Positions 9,720-18,552 of a stretch of DNA of 64,000 nucleotides are shown here, one piece after another. Position numbers and translations under genes: made by a program. The stretch spans positions 1 to 64,000 of the forward strand of contig NZ_MUYE01000001.1 in assembly GCF_002022445.1 (NCBI RefSeq), read 5' to 3'. Every line of letters starts with the position of its first letter. Position 1 is the stretch's first letter. The notes below the pieces were generated by a model. The model was not told where the DNA came from. It did not search any database and was given only the letters and a program-made list of their open reading frames with translations. The DNA is from Bartonella sp. AR 15-3 (lineage in GTDB: Bacteria > Pseudomonadota > Alphaproteobacteria > Rhizobiales > Rhizobiaceae).

Positions 9720-10559
9720 CTATTTTTCGTTGTGTGAGTTTTTATTTTCTTGAGTTTCTTCGCTTTGTTTTAGTTCTTCAAGTGTTGGCATAGACAAGAT
9801 ATTATAGCCTGAATCAACATAATGAATTTCACCTGTAACACCTGATGATAAATCAGAGAGCAAGTAAAGAGCCGCATTTCCAATTTCATTAATATTTACA
9901 GTACGGCGTAGAGGTGCATTACGGCGTTGATATGAAAAAATTGCTCGCGCAGATGCAATGCCATTACCAGCTAAAGTCCGAATAGGTCCAGCTGAAATTG
10001 CATTGACACGAATATTTTGGGGCCCAAAATCTGTAGCTAAATAACGCACCATAGCTTCTAAAGCTGCTTTAGCTATACCCATGACATTGTAATTAGGAAC
10101 GACTCTCTGTGAAGCTCCATAAGTAAGTGCTATTAATGCACCGCCATTAGGCATAAGTTTCTCGGCACGTTGGGCAATTTCAGTAAAGGAATAGGCTGAA
10201 ATAACCATTGTACGATTAAAATTTTCACGTGTTGTCACGTCAACATAACGTCCCTTTAATTGTGTTTTATCTGAGAAACCAATAGCATGAACAACGAAAT
10301 CAATAGTTTTCCATTCTTTTTCAAGATATTGAAAAGTGCGATTGATATTTTCAATTTTTTCAACGTCACATTCTAATAATAATTTACAACCAAGTTTTTT
10401 TGCTAGTGGTTGGACGCGTTTTCCAAAAGCTTCTCCTTGATATGTAAGAGCTAGTTCAGCTCCTGCATTTGCTAATTGACATGCAATACCCCAAGCAATC
10501 GAATGGTCATTTGCAATCCCCATAATAAGACCACGTTTGCCTTTCATCAAACCTTTCAT
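9720..10559 (-). CDS. fabI: enoyl-[acyl-carrier-protein] reductase (NADH), FabI
   Basis: Reduces the trans-2-enoyl-ACP double bond, the last step of each fatty acid elongation cycle; target of triclosan-type inhibitors. It is a short-chain dehydrogenase with the FabI cofactor motif GIANDHSIAWG near the N-terminus and the catalytic Tyr-x6-Lys pair in YNVMGIAK. The start is set at the ATG at 10559 because CGGAG stands just upstream and MKGLMKGKRGLIMG is the usual N-terminus; an in-frame ATG at 10589 adds 10 codons but has a poorly placed ribosome site. Length 279. It follows fabB in the fabA-fabB-fabI cluster. Confidence 0.95.
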   Translation of the reverse strand: MKGLMKGKRGLIMGIANDHSIAWGIACQLANAGAELALTYQGEAFGKRVQPLAKKLGCKLLLECDVEKIENINRTFQYLEKEWKTIDFVVHAIGFSDKTQLKGRYVDVTTRENFNRTMVISAYSFTEIAQRAEKLMPNGGALIALTYGASQRVVPNYNVMGIAKAALEAMVRYLATDFGPQNIRVNAISAGPIRTLAGNGIASARAIFSYQRRNAPLRRTVNINEIGNAALYLLSDLSSGVTGEIHYVDSGYNILSMPTLEELKQSEETQENKNSHNEK

Positions 10560-10607
10560 ATTATTCTCCGTAAGACTATGTAGTTTCAATCCACTAAGAG
10601 TTCCTGC

Positions 10608-11828
10608 TTATGTATAGCGTTGGAAAACAAGCGTTGCATTGGTACCACCAAAGCCAAAAGTGTTTGATAATACGGTATTAAGTTTTTGGTTATCGAGACG
10701 TTTGCGAATAATTGGCATATCGGCAAAAGCTGGGTCAATTTCTTCAATATGAGCACTCTCACAAATAAAATTATGATTCATCATTAACAGTGTATAAATT
10801 GCTTCTTGAACACCTGCTGCACCTAAGGAATGTCCAGTTAAAGACTTTGTGGCAGAGATGGGTGGACACTGATCTCCTACTCCAAAAACACGACGAATTG
10901 CATCTATTTCAGAGGAATCACCAACAATTGTTGCTGTTGCATGAGGATTAATATAATCAATTTTATTTTTTATGGTTGCAAGAGCCATACGCATACATCT
11001 TTCTGCTCCTTCACCAGATGGAGAGACCATATCATAACCATCGGATGTAGCACCATAACCAACAATTTCTCCGTAAATTTTTGCACTGCGTGCTTTAGCT
11101 AATTCCAGTTCTTCAAGAACCAAAACACCGGCCCCACCAGCAATGACAAATCCATCACGATTAATATCATAAGCACGTGAAGCTGTTTCTGGTGTATTAT
11201 TATATTTGCTGGACATAGCACCCATAGCATCAAATAAAACAGATAATGTCCAGTCCAAATCTTCGCACCCACCTGCAAAGATGCGCTTTTGCTTGCCGTA
11301 TTGTATCATCTCATAAGCATTTCCAATACAATGATTGGATGTAGCACAAGCTGAGGAAATCGAATAATTGATCCCTTTAATTTTAAAAAAGGTTGCGAGA
11401 GTTGCTGAAGCTGTAGAACTCATTGCTTTGGGCACAACAAAAGGTCCAACGCGCTTTGGACCTTTTTGACGTGTAAGATCAGCAGCTTCAACAATTGATC
11501 GAGTTGATGGTCCTCCAGAGCCCATAATGATACCCGTATGTTCATTTGATACTTCATTAGGTTCTAAACCCGCATCAGCAATTGCTCTATCCATAGCAAT
11601 CTGATTCCATGCTGTTCCATAGCCATGGAAACGCATGGCTCGCCGATCAACAAATTCTTCTACATTAATATCTGGTTTAGCATGTACTCTACTCCGGAAA
11701 CCTAATTCAGCATGCTTGGGTGCATAGGAAATTCCTGATTTCGCTTCATATAAGCTCGTTAAAACAGTTTGAAGCTCATTTCCAATTGAGGAGATAATAC
11801 CCATTCCGGTTACAACAACTCGACGCAT
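10608..11828 (-). CDS. fabB: 3-oxoacyl-[acyl-carrier-protein] synthase I
   Basis: Condensing enzyme that elongates acyl-ACP with malonyl-ACP and is required for unsaturated fatty acids. The thiolase-fold catalytic triad is present: Cys161 (SSACATS), His296 (INPHATAT) and His333 (KSLTGHS, with Lys328). The 406-residue length is usual for FabB. The motif after the first His reads TATIVGD where many family members have TSTPVGD, a mild variation. It sits between fabA (58 bases upstream) and fabI, the classic alphaproteobacterial unsaturated fatty acid cluster. Confidence 0.96.
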   Translation of the reverse strand: MRRVVVTGMGIISSIGNELQTVLTSLYEAKSGISYAPKHAELGFRSRVHAKPDINVEEFVDRRAMRFHGYGTAWNQIAMDRAIADAGLEPNEVSNEHTGIIMGSGGPSTRSIVEAADLTRQKGPKRVGPFVVPKAMSSTASATLATFFKIKGINYSISSACATSNHCIGNAYEMIQYGKQKRIFAGGCEDLDWTLSVLFDAMGAMSSKYNNTPETASRAYDINRDGFVIAGGAGVLVLEELELAKARSAKIYGEIVGYGATSDGYDMVSPSGEGAERCMRMALATIKNKIDYINPHATATIVGDSSEIDAIRRVFGVGDQCPPISATKSLTGHSLGAAGVQEAIYTLLMMNHNFICESAHIEEIDPAFADMPIIRKRLDNQKLNTVLSNTFGFGGTNATLVFQRYT

Positions 11829-11886
11829 TCATACCTCCTTGTTTCCTATAGAGTAACAAAATATCTTTATCTTGTTGAAAGAATGT

Positions 11887-12396
11887 CTAACTTTCTTTAA
11901 ATAAAGCAACACGTAAATCATTGGCTTTATAAATTGTCTCTCCATCTGCTTTTAACCATCCATCCGCTATTCCTAAAACCAAATGTCCACGTCGAATACG
12001 TTTAAAATTTATTTGATATTGAAGCAATTTGGTTTGCGGAGTTACCATGCCTGATAATTTTACTTCTCCTGTTGAAATAGCACGTCCTTTTCCTAGTTCA
12101 CCTAACCATCCAAGAAAAAAACCCGTTAATTGCCACATACCATCTAAACCGAGACACCCTGGCATGACAGGATCATTGATAAAATGACAATCAAAAAACC
12201 ATAAGTCTGGAGTAATGTCAAATTCAGCACAAACTACTCCTTTGTCATATTCTCCACCACTTTCACTGATTTGAGTGATTCGGTGAATCATCAACATTGG
12301 AGGTGCAGGTAATTGTGCATTACCTTTACCAAACATTTCGCCGCGAGTGCAGTTTAAAAGCTCTTCATAAGTGTAGTGAGACTTTTGTTTAGCCAT
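11887..12396 (-). CDS. fabA: 3-hydroxydecanoyl-[acyl-carrier-protein] dehydratase/isomerase
   Basis: Dehydrates 3-hydroxydecanoyl-ACP and isomerises trans-2 to cis-3-decenoyl-ACP, the entry to unsaturated fatty acids. Active-site residues are His71 ([12 protein letters not shown]) and Asp85 (GCLGLDGMW). The start is placed at the ATG at 12396 ([13 protein letters not shown], 169 residues), preceded by GGAAA; an ATG 4 codons earlier (12408) is possible. First gene of fabA-fabB-fabI, divergent from irr. Confidence 0.95.
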   Translation of the reverse strand: MAKQKSHYTYEELLNCTRGEMFGKGNAQLPAPPMLMIHRITQISESGGEYDKGVVCAEFDITPDLWFFDCHFINDPVMPGCLGLDGMWQLTGFFLGWLGELGKGRAISTGEVKLSGMVTPQTKLLQYQINFKRIRRGHLVLGIADGWLKADGETIYKANDLRVALFKES

Positions 12397-12617
12397 TGTT
12401 ATTTCCATGTTTCTTTTTATACCTCTATCTTAATCTACTTTTAAAGCAAATTTTCAGGAGAGGGAAATGATTTTGTATATTTAGGGTGACAAAAAGTTTT
12501 TTGTGTTTCTTGTTACATAAAGATTATCATTTAATATATTTATTATCTTGTTTTTTCATTGTGTTTAATTTCCAAACCAAACTTGCATATGCATGTAGGA
12601 CGATTTATAGTATTCTG

Positions 12618-13112
12618 ATGAGTGCTGATGACTTGAGATTGAATAAAAAAGAACGATTTATAAGAAATCGTAAGGAAGTTATGAATTGCCTTTCGTTATC
12701 TGAGCTAAAAGAACATTTGCGTAAAAATGGTTTACGGCCAACACGTCAACGATTAGAACTTGCTAATATGATTTTTTTTCAAGGTAATTGCCATGTTACT
12801 GCTGAGGAGTTATATGAAGAGGCAGTTAAATTAGGTATACCTATGTCTTTAGCAACAGTTTATAATACTCTTCATCAGTTTACAGAAGCAGGTTTATTAC
12901 GAATTATTGCTGTAGAAGGTTCGAAAACTTGGTTTGATACGAATACATCTGATCACTATCATTTCTATGTTGAAGGTGAAAATCGTATTCTTGATATTCC
13001 TTGTAATTTAGAAGGTTCTCCTATTATTGAAAATCTCCCTCAACCGCCAAACGATATGGAAATTTCGCATGTCGATTTAATCATCCGTTTAAGGCCAAAG
13101 AGTTCTATTTAA
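12618..13112 (+). CDS. irr: iron response regulator Irr (Fur family)
   Basis: Irr is the Fur-family regulator that represses or activates iron and heme genes in Rhizobiales according to heme status. The winged-helix segment LRPTRQRLELANMIF and SLATVYNTLHQFTEAGLLR are diagnostic. The heme-linked motif is TSDHYHFYVEGE: the HHH of Bradyrhizobium-type Irr is HYH here. The open frame extends to 12486, but that N-terminal part is a hydrophobic, non-family sequence. ATG 12618 gives 164 residues. ATG 12681 gives 143 residues with AAGGAAG upstream and is equally plausible. Divergent from fabA. Confidence 0.9.
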   Translation: MSADDLRLNKKERFIRNRKEVMNCLSLSELKEHLRKNGLRPTRQRLELANMIFFQGNCHVTAEELYEEAVKLGIPMSLATVYNTLHQFTEAGLLRIIAVEGSKTWFDTNTSDHYHFYVEGENRILDIPCNLEGSPIIENLPQPPNDMEISHVDLIIRLRPKSSI

Positions 13113-13172
13113 TTTTAGGACTTCAAAGGTTGTGTGAAAAATAAAAATTAAGTGCTGATAGTTTAAGCTTTT

Positions 13173-13730
13173 TTAATTTTTAATTTTTTCGTCAGGATAA
13201 ATTCCCCATAATTGGTTTTGATGAAGCCAGCCACGAGTATTACGGATATCTAATTCGCACCAGATACCATTACATTGGCGAATATTACCAATGATATTAG
13301 GTTCTATTTCTGCCACAATTTTCTCATTATCTCCTGGATTTTTACGTAACATAAGTCTGTGTACTTTATCCTTTTGCCACGGAATAGTTATTGCAGTTCT
13401 TTTTCCTGATAATAGTGATTGGTAAATCCATCCTTCATCTCCTTCTGCATCACGAACTTTGCGCCATTGATCATATTCTTGGATAATTTCAATAGGCAGT
13501 CCCTGTTTTTGATAAGTAAAGATAATAGAATAATTATTTCCTGGTCCAATACGCATATTAACACGAGCGGATTTTATTGAAGCGAATCGTGGAAGTGGTA
13601 AGCCACTAGTGCCTAAATTTTGATTGAGTGTTTGTGGATGTGAAAAAGCAAGAGAGCCAAATAGAAGCTTTCCTGTCATTAATACGCATGATAAGAGTAT
13701 AAAAAGGCGAAACCAAATAAAATGTTTCAT
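13173..13730 (-). CDS. secreted SH3-domain protein
   Basis: A 185-residue exported protein. Residues 1-30 form a signal peptide (basic start, hydrophobic core, SLAFS cleavage region). Residues about 52-115 are a bacterial SH3 domain (ARVNMRIGPGNNYSIIFTY, WRKVRDAEGDEGWIY), and a second SH3-like repeat follows (LMLRKNPGDN, IWCELDIRNTRGWLH). Such domains usually bind cell wall peptides. The enzyme or partner is not evident. It stands alone, convergent with irr across a 60-base gap, so it is probably monocistronic. Confidence 0.8.
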   Translation of the reverse strand: MKHFIWFRLFILLSCVLMTGKLLFGSLAFSHPQTLNQNLGTSGLPLPRFASIKSARVNMRIGPGNNYSIIFTYQKQGLPIEIIQEYDQWRKVRDAEGDEGWIYQSLLSGKRTAITIPWQKDKVHRLMLRKNPGDNEKIVAEIEPNIIGNIRQCNGIWCELDIRNTRGWLHQNQLWGIYPDEKIKN

Positions 13731-14107
13731 ATTTACACCTCTTTTTCTTCATTTGTGTAATTCGCAATTTGAGATACGGAGGATACATTCGAAACTTTAT
13801 TCAAGCATGGCATACAGTTGGTTAAAAAGGTCTAAATACTCGAGATATTATTATAAAAATAGCTAAAATAATATATAGATTCAAAAATTTTTATGTCAGT
13901 TTAGTGCGATCAGTTATGTATTCTATGTGAATTTTCTACAAAGTAAAAAGTATATGATTTTTATTCTTTTTCAATAAAGCGTGGTATCGTTATACCCTAA
14001 TACGGCACAAATCCATTTTCAAGTAAAGAGTAATGATTTTTGCATAGAAAGATGGACTAAGGTGATTATATCGAGCATGAAAAAGTTTAGTTTCTTGCTT
14101 TACATAA

Positions 14108-14143
14108 AATACGTAACGTATTAAATAGAACACATAATGTGTT
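14108..14143. promoter_or_regulatory. tandem odd palindromes, candidate operator of the autotransporter gene
   Basis: Two perfect 7-1-7 palindromes, AATACGT-A-ACGTATT (14108-14122) and AACACAT-A-ATGTGTT (14129-14143), match at 11 of 15 positions. Their centres are 21 bases apart, two helical turns. They lie about 105-140 bases before the autotransporter ATG, in an otherwise gene-free 516-base region (13731-14246). The spacing and similarity suggest two dimers of one regulator; which regulator is unknown. Confidence 0.5.
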
Positions 14144-14246
14144 AAATTAATATACGTGTAAAAATATAATAACACACTTTTTAGTTGTTATAATATATCT
14201 TTCGAGACGTTAATTGTGATTGGAAGGAAAAAATTGAGGCAAAACT

Positions 14247-17108
14247 ATGCTTAAAGTTTTTAAAATTTATACTTACGTTTGTGCTTGTACAACAAGTGCT
14301 TTTTTCTTTTTGCAAAATATAGATGTTAATGCGACATCTGAAATGAAAGATTGTTCAGAGAATAGTTCTTTTCTTAAATGTTCTGATGGTAAAACACATA
14401 CTTTTATGCATAAGACCTATCAATCAAATGAGCAGAAAGGTTCTTCACTTTCTCGAGCGGTATTCGCAGAAAAAACAGGTACAGTTATTCATGCGAAGAA
14501 TATTACCATTACTGGCTCTAAAACAGGTGTATCTGCAAAAGAAAATGGAAAAGTTATTTTGCAGAATTCGGTTATTAAGGGAGTAGCAGAAGGCCTTTCT
14601 GCTAGTGAAGGTGGCGCAATCAAAATAGTGGGTGGAACAATTGATTTGAATTATGATGAAAGGAGTATAGGAGTAAGCTCGTGGAGTAGCCAAGGAGTAG
14701 AGTTAGAGGATGTGCAGATTACATTGAAGGAAGGGAAGGAGAAGCGTGCTAATATAGGTTTATATGCTGGATGTTCTTCTAATAGGATATGTAATCCCAA
14801 AATCACAATGATGAATGGGGCAATAAATGTTTTTGGTACTGGCGCTATAATAGATAAGGAGTCTCAGGGTAATATTTTTTTAACTGATGTAAAAATTACG
14901 GTGAAGAATGGTGGAAGTAATGAGTATCCTTATGATTCATTAGGAATATACATCGCTAGTAATAACAGTAAGCTTAAAATGATTGGTGGGTCAATTGATT
15001 TTACAAATGGAGTTGGGGTGCTTGTAAGAGAAAAAGGACACGCTGATTTATATGGTGTTATAATTACTGGAAAAAACAACTATGATAAGGAAAAAACAGA
15101 TGATAGAGGTGGACTGTATCTAGATACAGGAGGGTCTATTTTTTTAAAGGATGGGCAAGTTTCTGTTTCTAATACTTATGGTATAGTAATGTATCAGGCT
15201 GTAGATAAAAGTATTGCGGAGGAAAAAGTCGATATTGAAAACTCAACCATTACAGCTGAGACATATCCAGCTATTTATATTACGAAACAAAATTCTTTAA
15301 TGAGAAATTTTGGTGTCCATAAGAAAAAATCCATTGTTAAATTATCAAAAAATTCCAATATCTCTGGTGATCTTTTGTTACAAGCTCAGGGAGGCGTTAT
15401 AGAAATTCAAGCTGATCAGTCTATCCTAAAAGGGGGTGTTTCTATTGCTAATGGAGCTCTTGCAAATTTTAGTTTGAAGAATAATTCAACCTGGATTTTA
15501 ACCACAAGAAAAAATAACAATTTTACAAATCAAAAGCATTTGAATAACATCGCATGGTCTATAACATCTTTAAAACTGGATCATAGTATTGTTCAGTTTG
15601 ATACACCAAAAAATATTGTTTATCAAACACTTAATGTTGGAAAAGGATCGGGTGTTGTTTATAGTGCTACGAATGATGCAAAGCTTCACTTGAATGTTTT
15701 TATTAGTAAAGAAGATAACATTAATGATCAAAAAACTGATAGAGTTTTGATCCATGGCAATGTGTCCGGTACGACCACTGTTTATGTTACTGCTCAAAAT
15801 GGAGGTTCGAAAGGTGATATAGGGAAGAATGGGAATACTCAGGGTATTTCGCTTATTCAGGTTTCCGGTACAGCACAAGAAAATTCCTTCAAACTGAATG
15901 GCGATTATATTACAATCGATGGCTCACCTTATAAATATGGTCTTTTTGCTTATGGTCCAAGTTCTTCTCATGGTCAGGCTAATCCTGAGCAAAAGTTAGT
16001 TAATGGTGATGGAAATAATTTTTGGGATTATCGTTTGCAGAGTGAATATATTTCTCCAGAACCCAAGCCATTACCACCATCAGCGCCACCAGCGCCAGAA
16101 CCAAAACCATTACCACCATCAGCGCCAGAACCAGGTCCAAGAGTGCCAGCAGTTGTGCCACAACTCCCAAGTTATTTGCTCTTACCTCATGCTTTATTTC
16201 ATGCAGGTGTGGTAGATATGAGTAATCAACACGAACTTTTGGAAATCATACAAAATGCTCCTAATGAAGCTGATGACAATAGAAAGACAAGCTTTTTTAT
16301 ACGCGGTTATGGGAGTAATCATCGCTATACTTCAAATTTGTCTGTTCTTGAACATGGTTATGGAGCCGATCTGGACTATAACAGTATGACAGCAGGTGTT
16401 GTCTTAAAGACATTAGAGAATAAACAGAGTGCTTTGTCTTTTGGAATGATGGGGACTTATGGTAGGCTCTCTCTTCAGCCTCTTGCCGTTAAACAAAGTC
16501 AAAAGAGTGTTTTTAATAAATGGTCAGGCAAGCTTTATGCTAATTTACAGCATGATGCAGGTTTTTATGTGAATGGATTTTTCTCTTACGATTTTTTAAA
16601 GGGCGATGTTGTAACTCTTGCTCGAGGTAAAACAGCCGCATTAAAAGGTAGACTTTTGAGTACCTCTTTGATGGGAGGTCAGGCTATTATCACAGGCTAT
16701 AATGGTTTTATTATTGAGCCGCAGCTTCAAGTTATTTATCAGTCTATCATGTTTGATAAAGCTCGTGATATTGATCGGTTTGATATTGAGCTAGGGAAGC
16801 ATGATCAATTGATAACACGCGTTGGTGGTTCTTTAACAAAAGCTGTTACTTCTTCTGAAAAGGCACGTGTCATTTCCTTTTATGGTAAACTTCATCTTGC
16901 ACATAGTTATGAAAATAAGCGGATAGTATATTTTAAAGATGCTTTTCAGTTAGGTGCATTTGGTTCTACAGTTGAAACAGGTATGGGTGTTCATGCCCAA
17001 TTATCTGATACTATAGCACTGCATGGCGATTTGTTATACAAGCATAAGTTAACCAAAGCTGGTTTTTCTGGAATTAGTGTTTCTAGTGGATTACGTTATC
17101 AATTTTAG
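14247..17108 (+). CDS. autotransporter (type Va secretion) with beta-helix passenger
   Basis: A 953-residue surface protein. Residues 1-30 look like a signal peptide ending at VNA-T. Residues about 35-600 are the passenger, with short repeated strands (VIHAKNITITGSKTG, KVILQNSVIKG, AIKIVGGTIDL) typical of a pectin-lyase-like beta-helix. Two N-terminal cysteine pairs are visible (DCSEN..LKCSDG; GCSSNRICNP). Residues about 603-635 are a Pro-rich linker with tandem EPKPLPPSAP. The last 300 residues form the autotransporter barrel ending in Phe (GLRYQF). The architecture and CSDGKTHT segment resemble inducible Bartonella autotransporters (Iba type); the ligand is unknown. GAGG stands 8 bases before the ATG. 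Confidence 0.88.
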   Translation: MLKVFKIYTYVCACTTSAFFFLQNIDVNATSEMKDCSENSSFLKCSDGKTHTFMHKTYQSNEQKGSSLSRAVFAEKTGTVIHAKNITITGSKTGVSAKENGKVILQNSVIKGVAEGLSASEGGAIKIVGGTIDLNYDERSIGVSSWSSQGVELEDVQITLKEGKEKRANIGLYAGCSSNRICNPKITMMNGAINVFGTGAIIDKESQGNIFLTDVKITVKNGGSNEYPYDSLGIYIASNNSKLKMIGGSIDFTNGVGVLVREKGHADLYGVIITGKNNYDKEKTDDRGGLYLDTGGSIFLKDGQVSVSNTYGIVMYQAVDKSIAEEKVDIENSTITAETYPAIYITKQNSLMRNFGVHKKKSIVKLSKNSNISGDLLLQAQGGVIEIQADQSILKGGVSIANGALANFSLKNNSTWILTTRKNNNFTNQKHLNNIAWSITSLKLDHSIVQFDTPKNIVYQTLNVGKGSGVVYSATNDAKLHLNVFISKEDNINDQKTDRVLIHGNVSGTTTVYVTAQNGGSKGDIGKNGNTQGISLIQVSGTAQENSFKLNGDYITIDGSPYKYGLFAYGPSSSHGQANPEQKLVNGDGNNFWDYRLQSEYISPEPKPLPPSAPPAPEPKPLPPSAPEPGPRVPAVVPQLPSYLLLPHALFHAGVVDMSNQHELLEIIQNAPNEADDNRKTSFFIRGYGSNHRYTSNLSVLEHGYGADLDYNSMTAGVVLKTLENKQSALSFGMMGTYGRLSLQPLAVKQSQKSVFNKWSGKLYANLQHDAGFYVNGFFSYDFLKGDVVTLARGKTAALKGRLLSTSLMGGQAIITGYNGFIIEPQLQVIYQSIMFDKARDIDRFDIELGKHDQLITRVGGSLTKAVTSSEKARVISFYGKLHLAHSYENKRIVYFKDAFQLGAFGSTVETGMGVHAQLSDTIALHGDLLYKHKLTKAGFSGISVSSGLRYQF
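16056..16133 (+). repeat. in-frame tandem repeat coding the Pro-rich linker
   Basis: About 30 bases beginning ccagaacc and running through ccattaccaccatcagcg occur at 16056-16085 and again at 16095-16124 (two mismatches), with a third partial copy from 16125. They code EPKPLPPSAP-type repeats between the passenger and barrel. Repeats of this kind can change copy number by slippage or recombination without losing frame. Confidence 0.75.
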
Positions 17109-17191
17109 TCCTTCAAGATTAGTCTGTTTTGTTTTGAATGACTGTTTGTGGGTTTCGTTAAGTTTTTTAGCGGAACTCACAGGAATCCTGG

Positions 17192-17415
17192 TTCTAACTT
17201 TCAGGAATATTTCTCTATATCTTATAGTCATATATAAAACCCATTAACTTCATATTTATAGACTCTTTAAATAGTAAATGAAGTTTTTTTCACGCAAATG
17301 ATTTTACCTTTTTGCATAATTTATCTTTAAATTAAATACATAAGCTACTATTAAGTATGTTTTAAAAGCTTTTATATGACTATAAGATATAGAGAAATAT
17401 TCCTGAAAGTTAGAA
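17192..17415. repeat. 43-bp perfect inverted repeat flanking a 138-bp segment
   Basis: Bases 17192-17234 (starting TTCTAACTTTCAGG) recur as the exact reverse complement at 17373-17415. The 138 bases between hold a terminator-like hairpin. Perfect identity over 43 bases in decaying intergenic DNA implies recent origin, gene conversion or selection. It could be a small non-autonomous element, an invertible segment or a long RNA stem. There is no transposase or recombinase next to it. Confidence 0.85.
17246..17290 (+). terminator. rho-independent terminator after the autotransporter gene
   Basis: AACTTCAT (17246-17253) pairs with ATGAAGTT (17278-17285), with an inner ATTTA/TAAAT pairing, and the 3' arm runs into seven T's. 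It lies 138 bases after the autotransporter stop, inside the large inverted repeat. Confidence 0.6.
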
Positions 17416-17611
17416 AGATTTCATTTGTTTATATGTTTCTTATTTAAAAAAATAATTTATAGTATCAAAAGGTTAAATATAGAAAAATAGTCATTAAAAG
17501 AATAAATGAGAGCTATAGATTTTATTTAAAAATATTAAAAATCAAAATAATTCGATAAATAGAAGGTTCTGAAACAGCATTTAAGATATTATAACATTAG
17601 ATTGTACGGTA

Positions 17612-18469
17612 TTATTGAAGTGGGCGACGCTTTGCTACAGGATGTTTACCACTTTTAGCAATTCTTATAATTGCTGTTTCTAAAGGTTCAACCATAACAT
17701 CCATAGAATAACCATTTGCATGAATAATATTTTCATAGTCAATCATAATTGCAACATGACCTTTCCAAAAAATAAAATCACCCCGTTCAAGAACATCAAT
17801 GTCTGTTAGTTGTTTTCCTATAGTTTGTTCTTGCATACTAGTATCACGTAAAACTGTTTTTCCTGCCATCATCATAGAAAGTTGAACTAGTCCAGAACAA
17901 TCAAGTCCAAAACCACTAACACCGCCCCAAAGGTAAGGTGTACGAATAAAAGTCTGAGCAACATTTACATAATCTTTGAATGTATACTCAATAGGACGAA
18001 GATGAGAAGAAACAATAGCTGTTCCATTTTCAAGAATAGAATACATTGTACCCCGTGTTTCGGTTACATCAATAACGGTTACTTTGCTTCCCATAGATAA
18101 AGCGCGTTCTACGGTTTTTTTTAAGTCAGCTTGCGAATATTGAAAAGTACGAGGAACTGAAACAATATGTGTTTGTTTTATGGTTGACGTGCAAAGAATT
18201 TGTGTATCAATGTACCCGACATAACCATCTTTAAGCGCTTCTACCTTTGACATGGTCTCACCGTGCTCAAGAATTAAGACCTCTTCTCCGAAGAGGCACT
18301 CTGTTTGCCTTTCGCTTTTTTTACTGTTCTCTTTAAATAGACCTGCAACAGCTGTATTAATGCGCCTTTTTTCCCCTTGGATAGAATATGGAGTCTCTAT
18401 TTTTTTTTCACATTGTTGATTTGTGAGGATATCCTGAGATGTATGGAACTCTGAATTTTTATAGGGCAT
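17612..18469 (-). CDS. NlpC/P60 family cell wall hydrolase with N-terminal SH3-like region
   Basis: A 285-residue papain-like peptidase of the C40 family that would cut peptidoglycan stem peptides. The catalytic residues are visible: Cys191 (GLDCSGLVQ), His238 (KGHVAIM) and His250 (IHANG). Residues about 60-160 form one or two SH3-like domains (VEALKDGYVGYI). No signal peptide is seen, as in related Rhizobiales proteins, so its site of action is unclear. Downstream is the inverted-repeat region; upstream is leucyl aminopeptidase on the same strand, 83 bases away. The pairing suggests shared cell wall peptide metabolism. Confidence 0.88.
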   Translation of the reverse strand: MPYKNSEFHTSQDILTNQQCEKKIETPYSIQGEKRRINTAVAGLFKENSKKSERQTECLFGEEVLILEHGETMSKVEALKDGYVGYIDTQILCTSTIKQTHIVSVPRTFQYSQADLKKTVERALSMGSKVTVIDVTETRGTMYSILENGTAIVSSHLRPIEYTFKDYVNVAQTFIRTPYLWGGVSGFGLDCSGLVQLSMMMAGKTVLRDTSMQEQTIGKQLTDIDVLERGDFIFWKGHVAIMIDYENIIHANGYSMDVMVEPLETAIIRIAKSGKHPVAKRRPLQ

Positions 18470-18552
18470 TTTTTTACCTTTAACGAACTATCAATGAAGA
18501 TTAATGGAATTTTTATTCAACAGAAAGAGTAAAATTGTAATTTTCTTTAAAT

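Noticed and set aside
12486-12617. N-terminal extension of Irr from the ATG at 12486
   Set aside because: The extra 44 residues are hydrophobic and unlike any Irr, and no ribosome site precedes that ATG; a later start is preferred.
13606-13866. Small frames on both strands near the start of the SH3 protein
   Set aside because: They overlap the signal-peptide coding region or run into AT-rich intergenic DNA without ribosome sites or family features.
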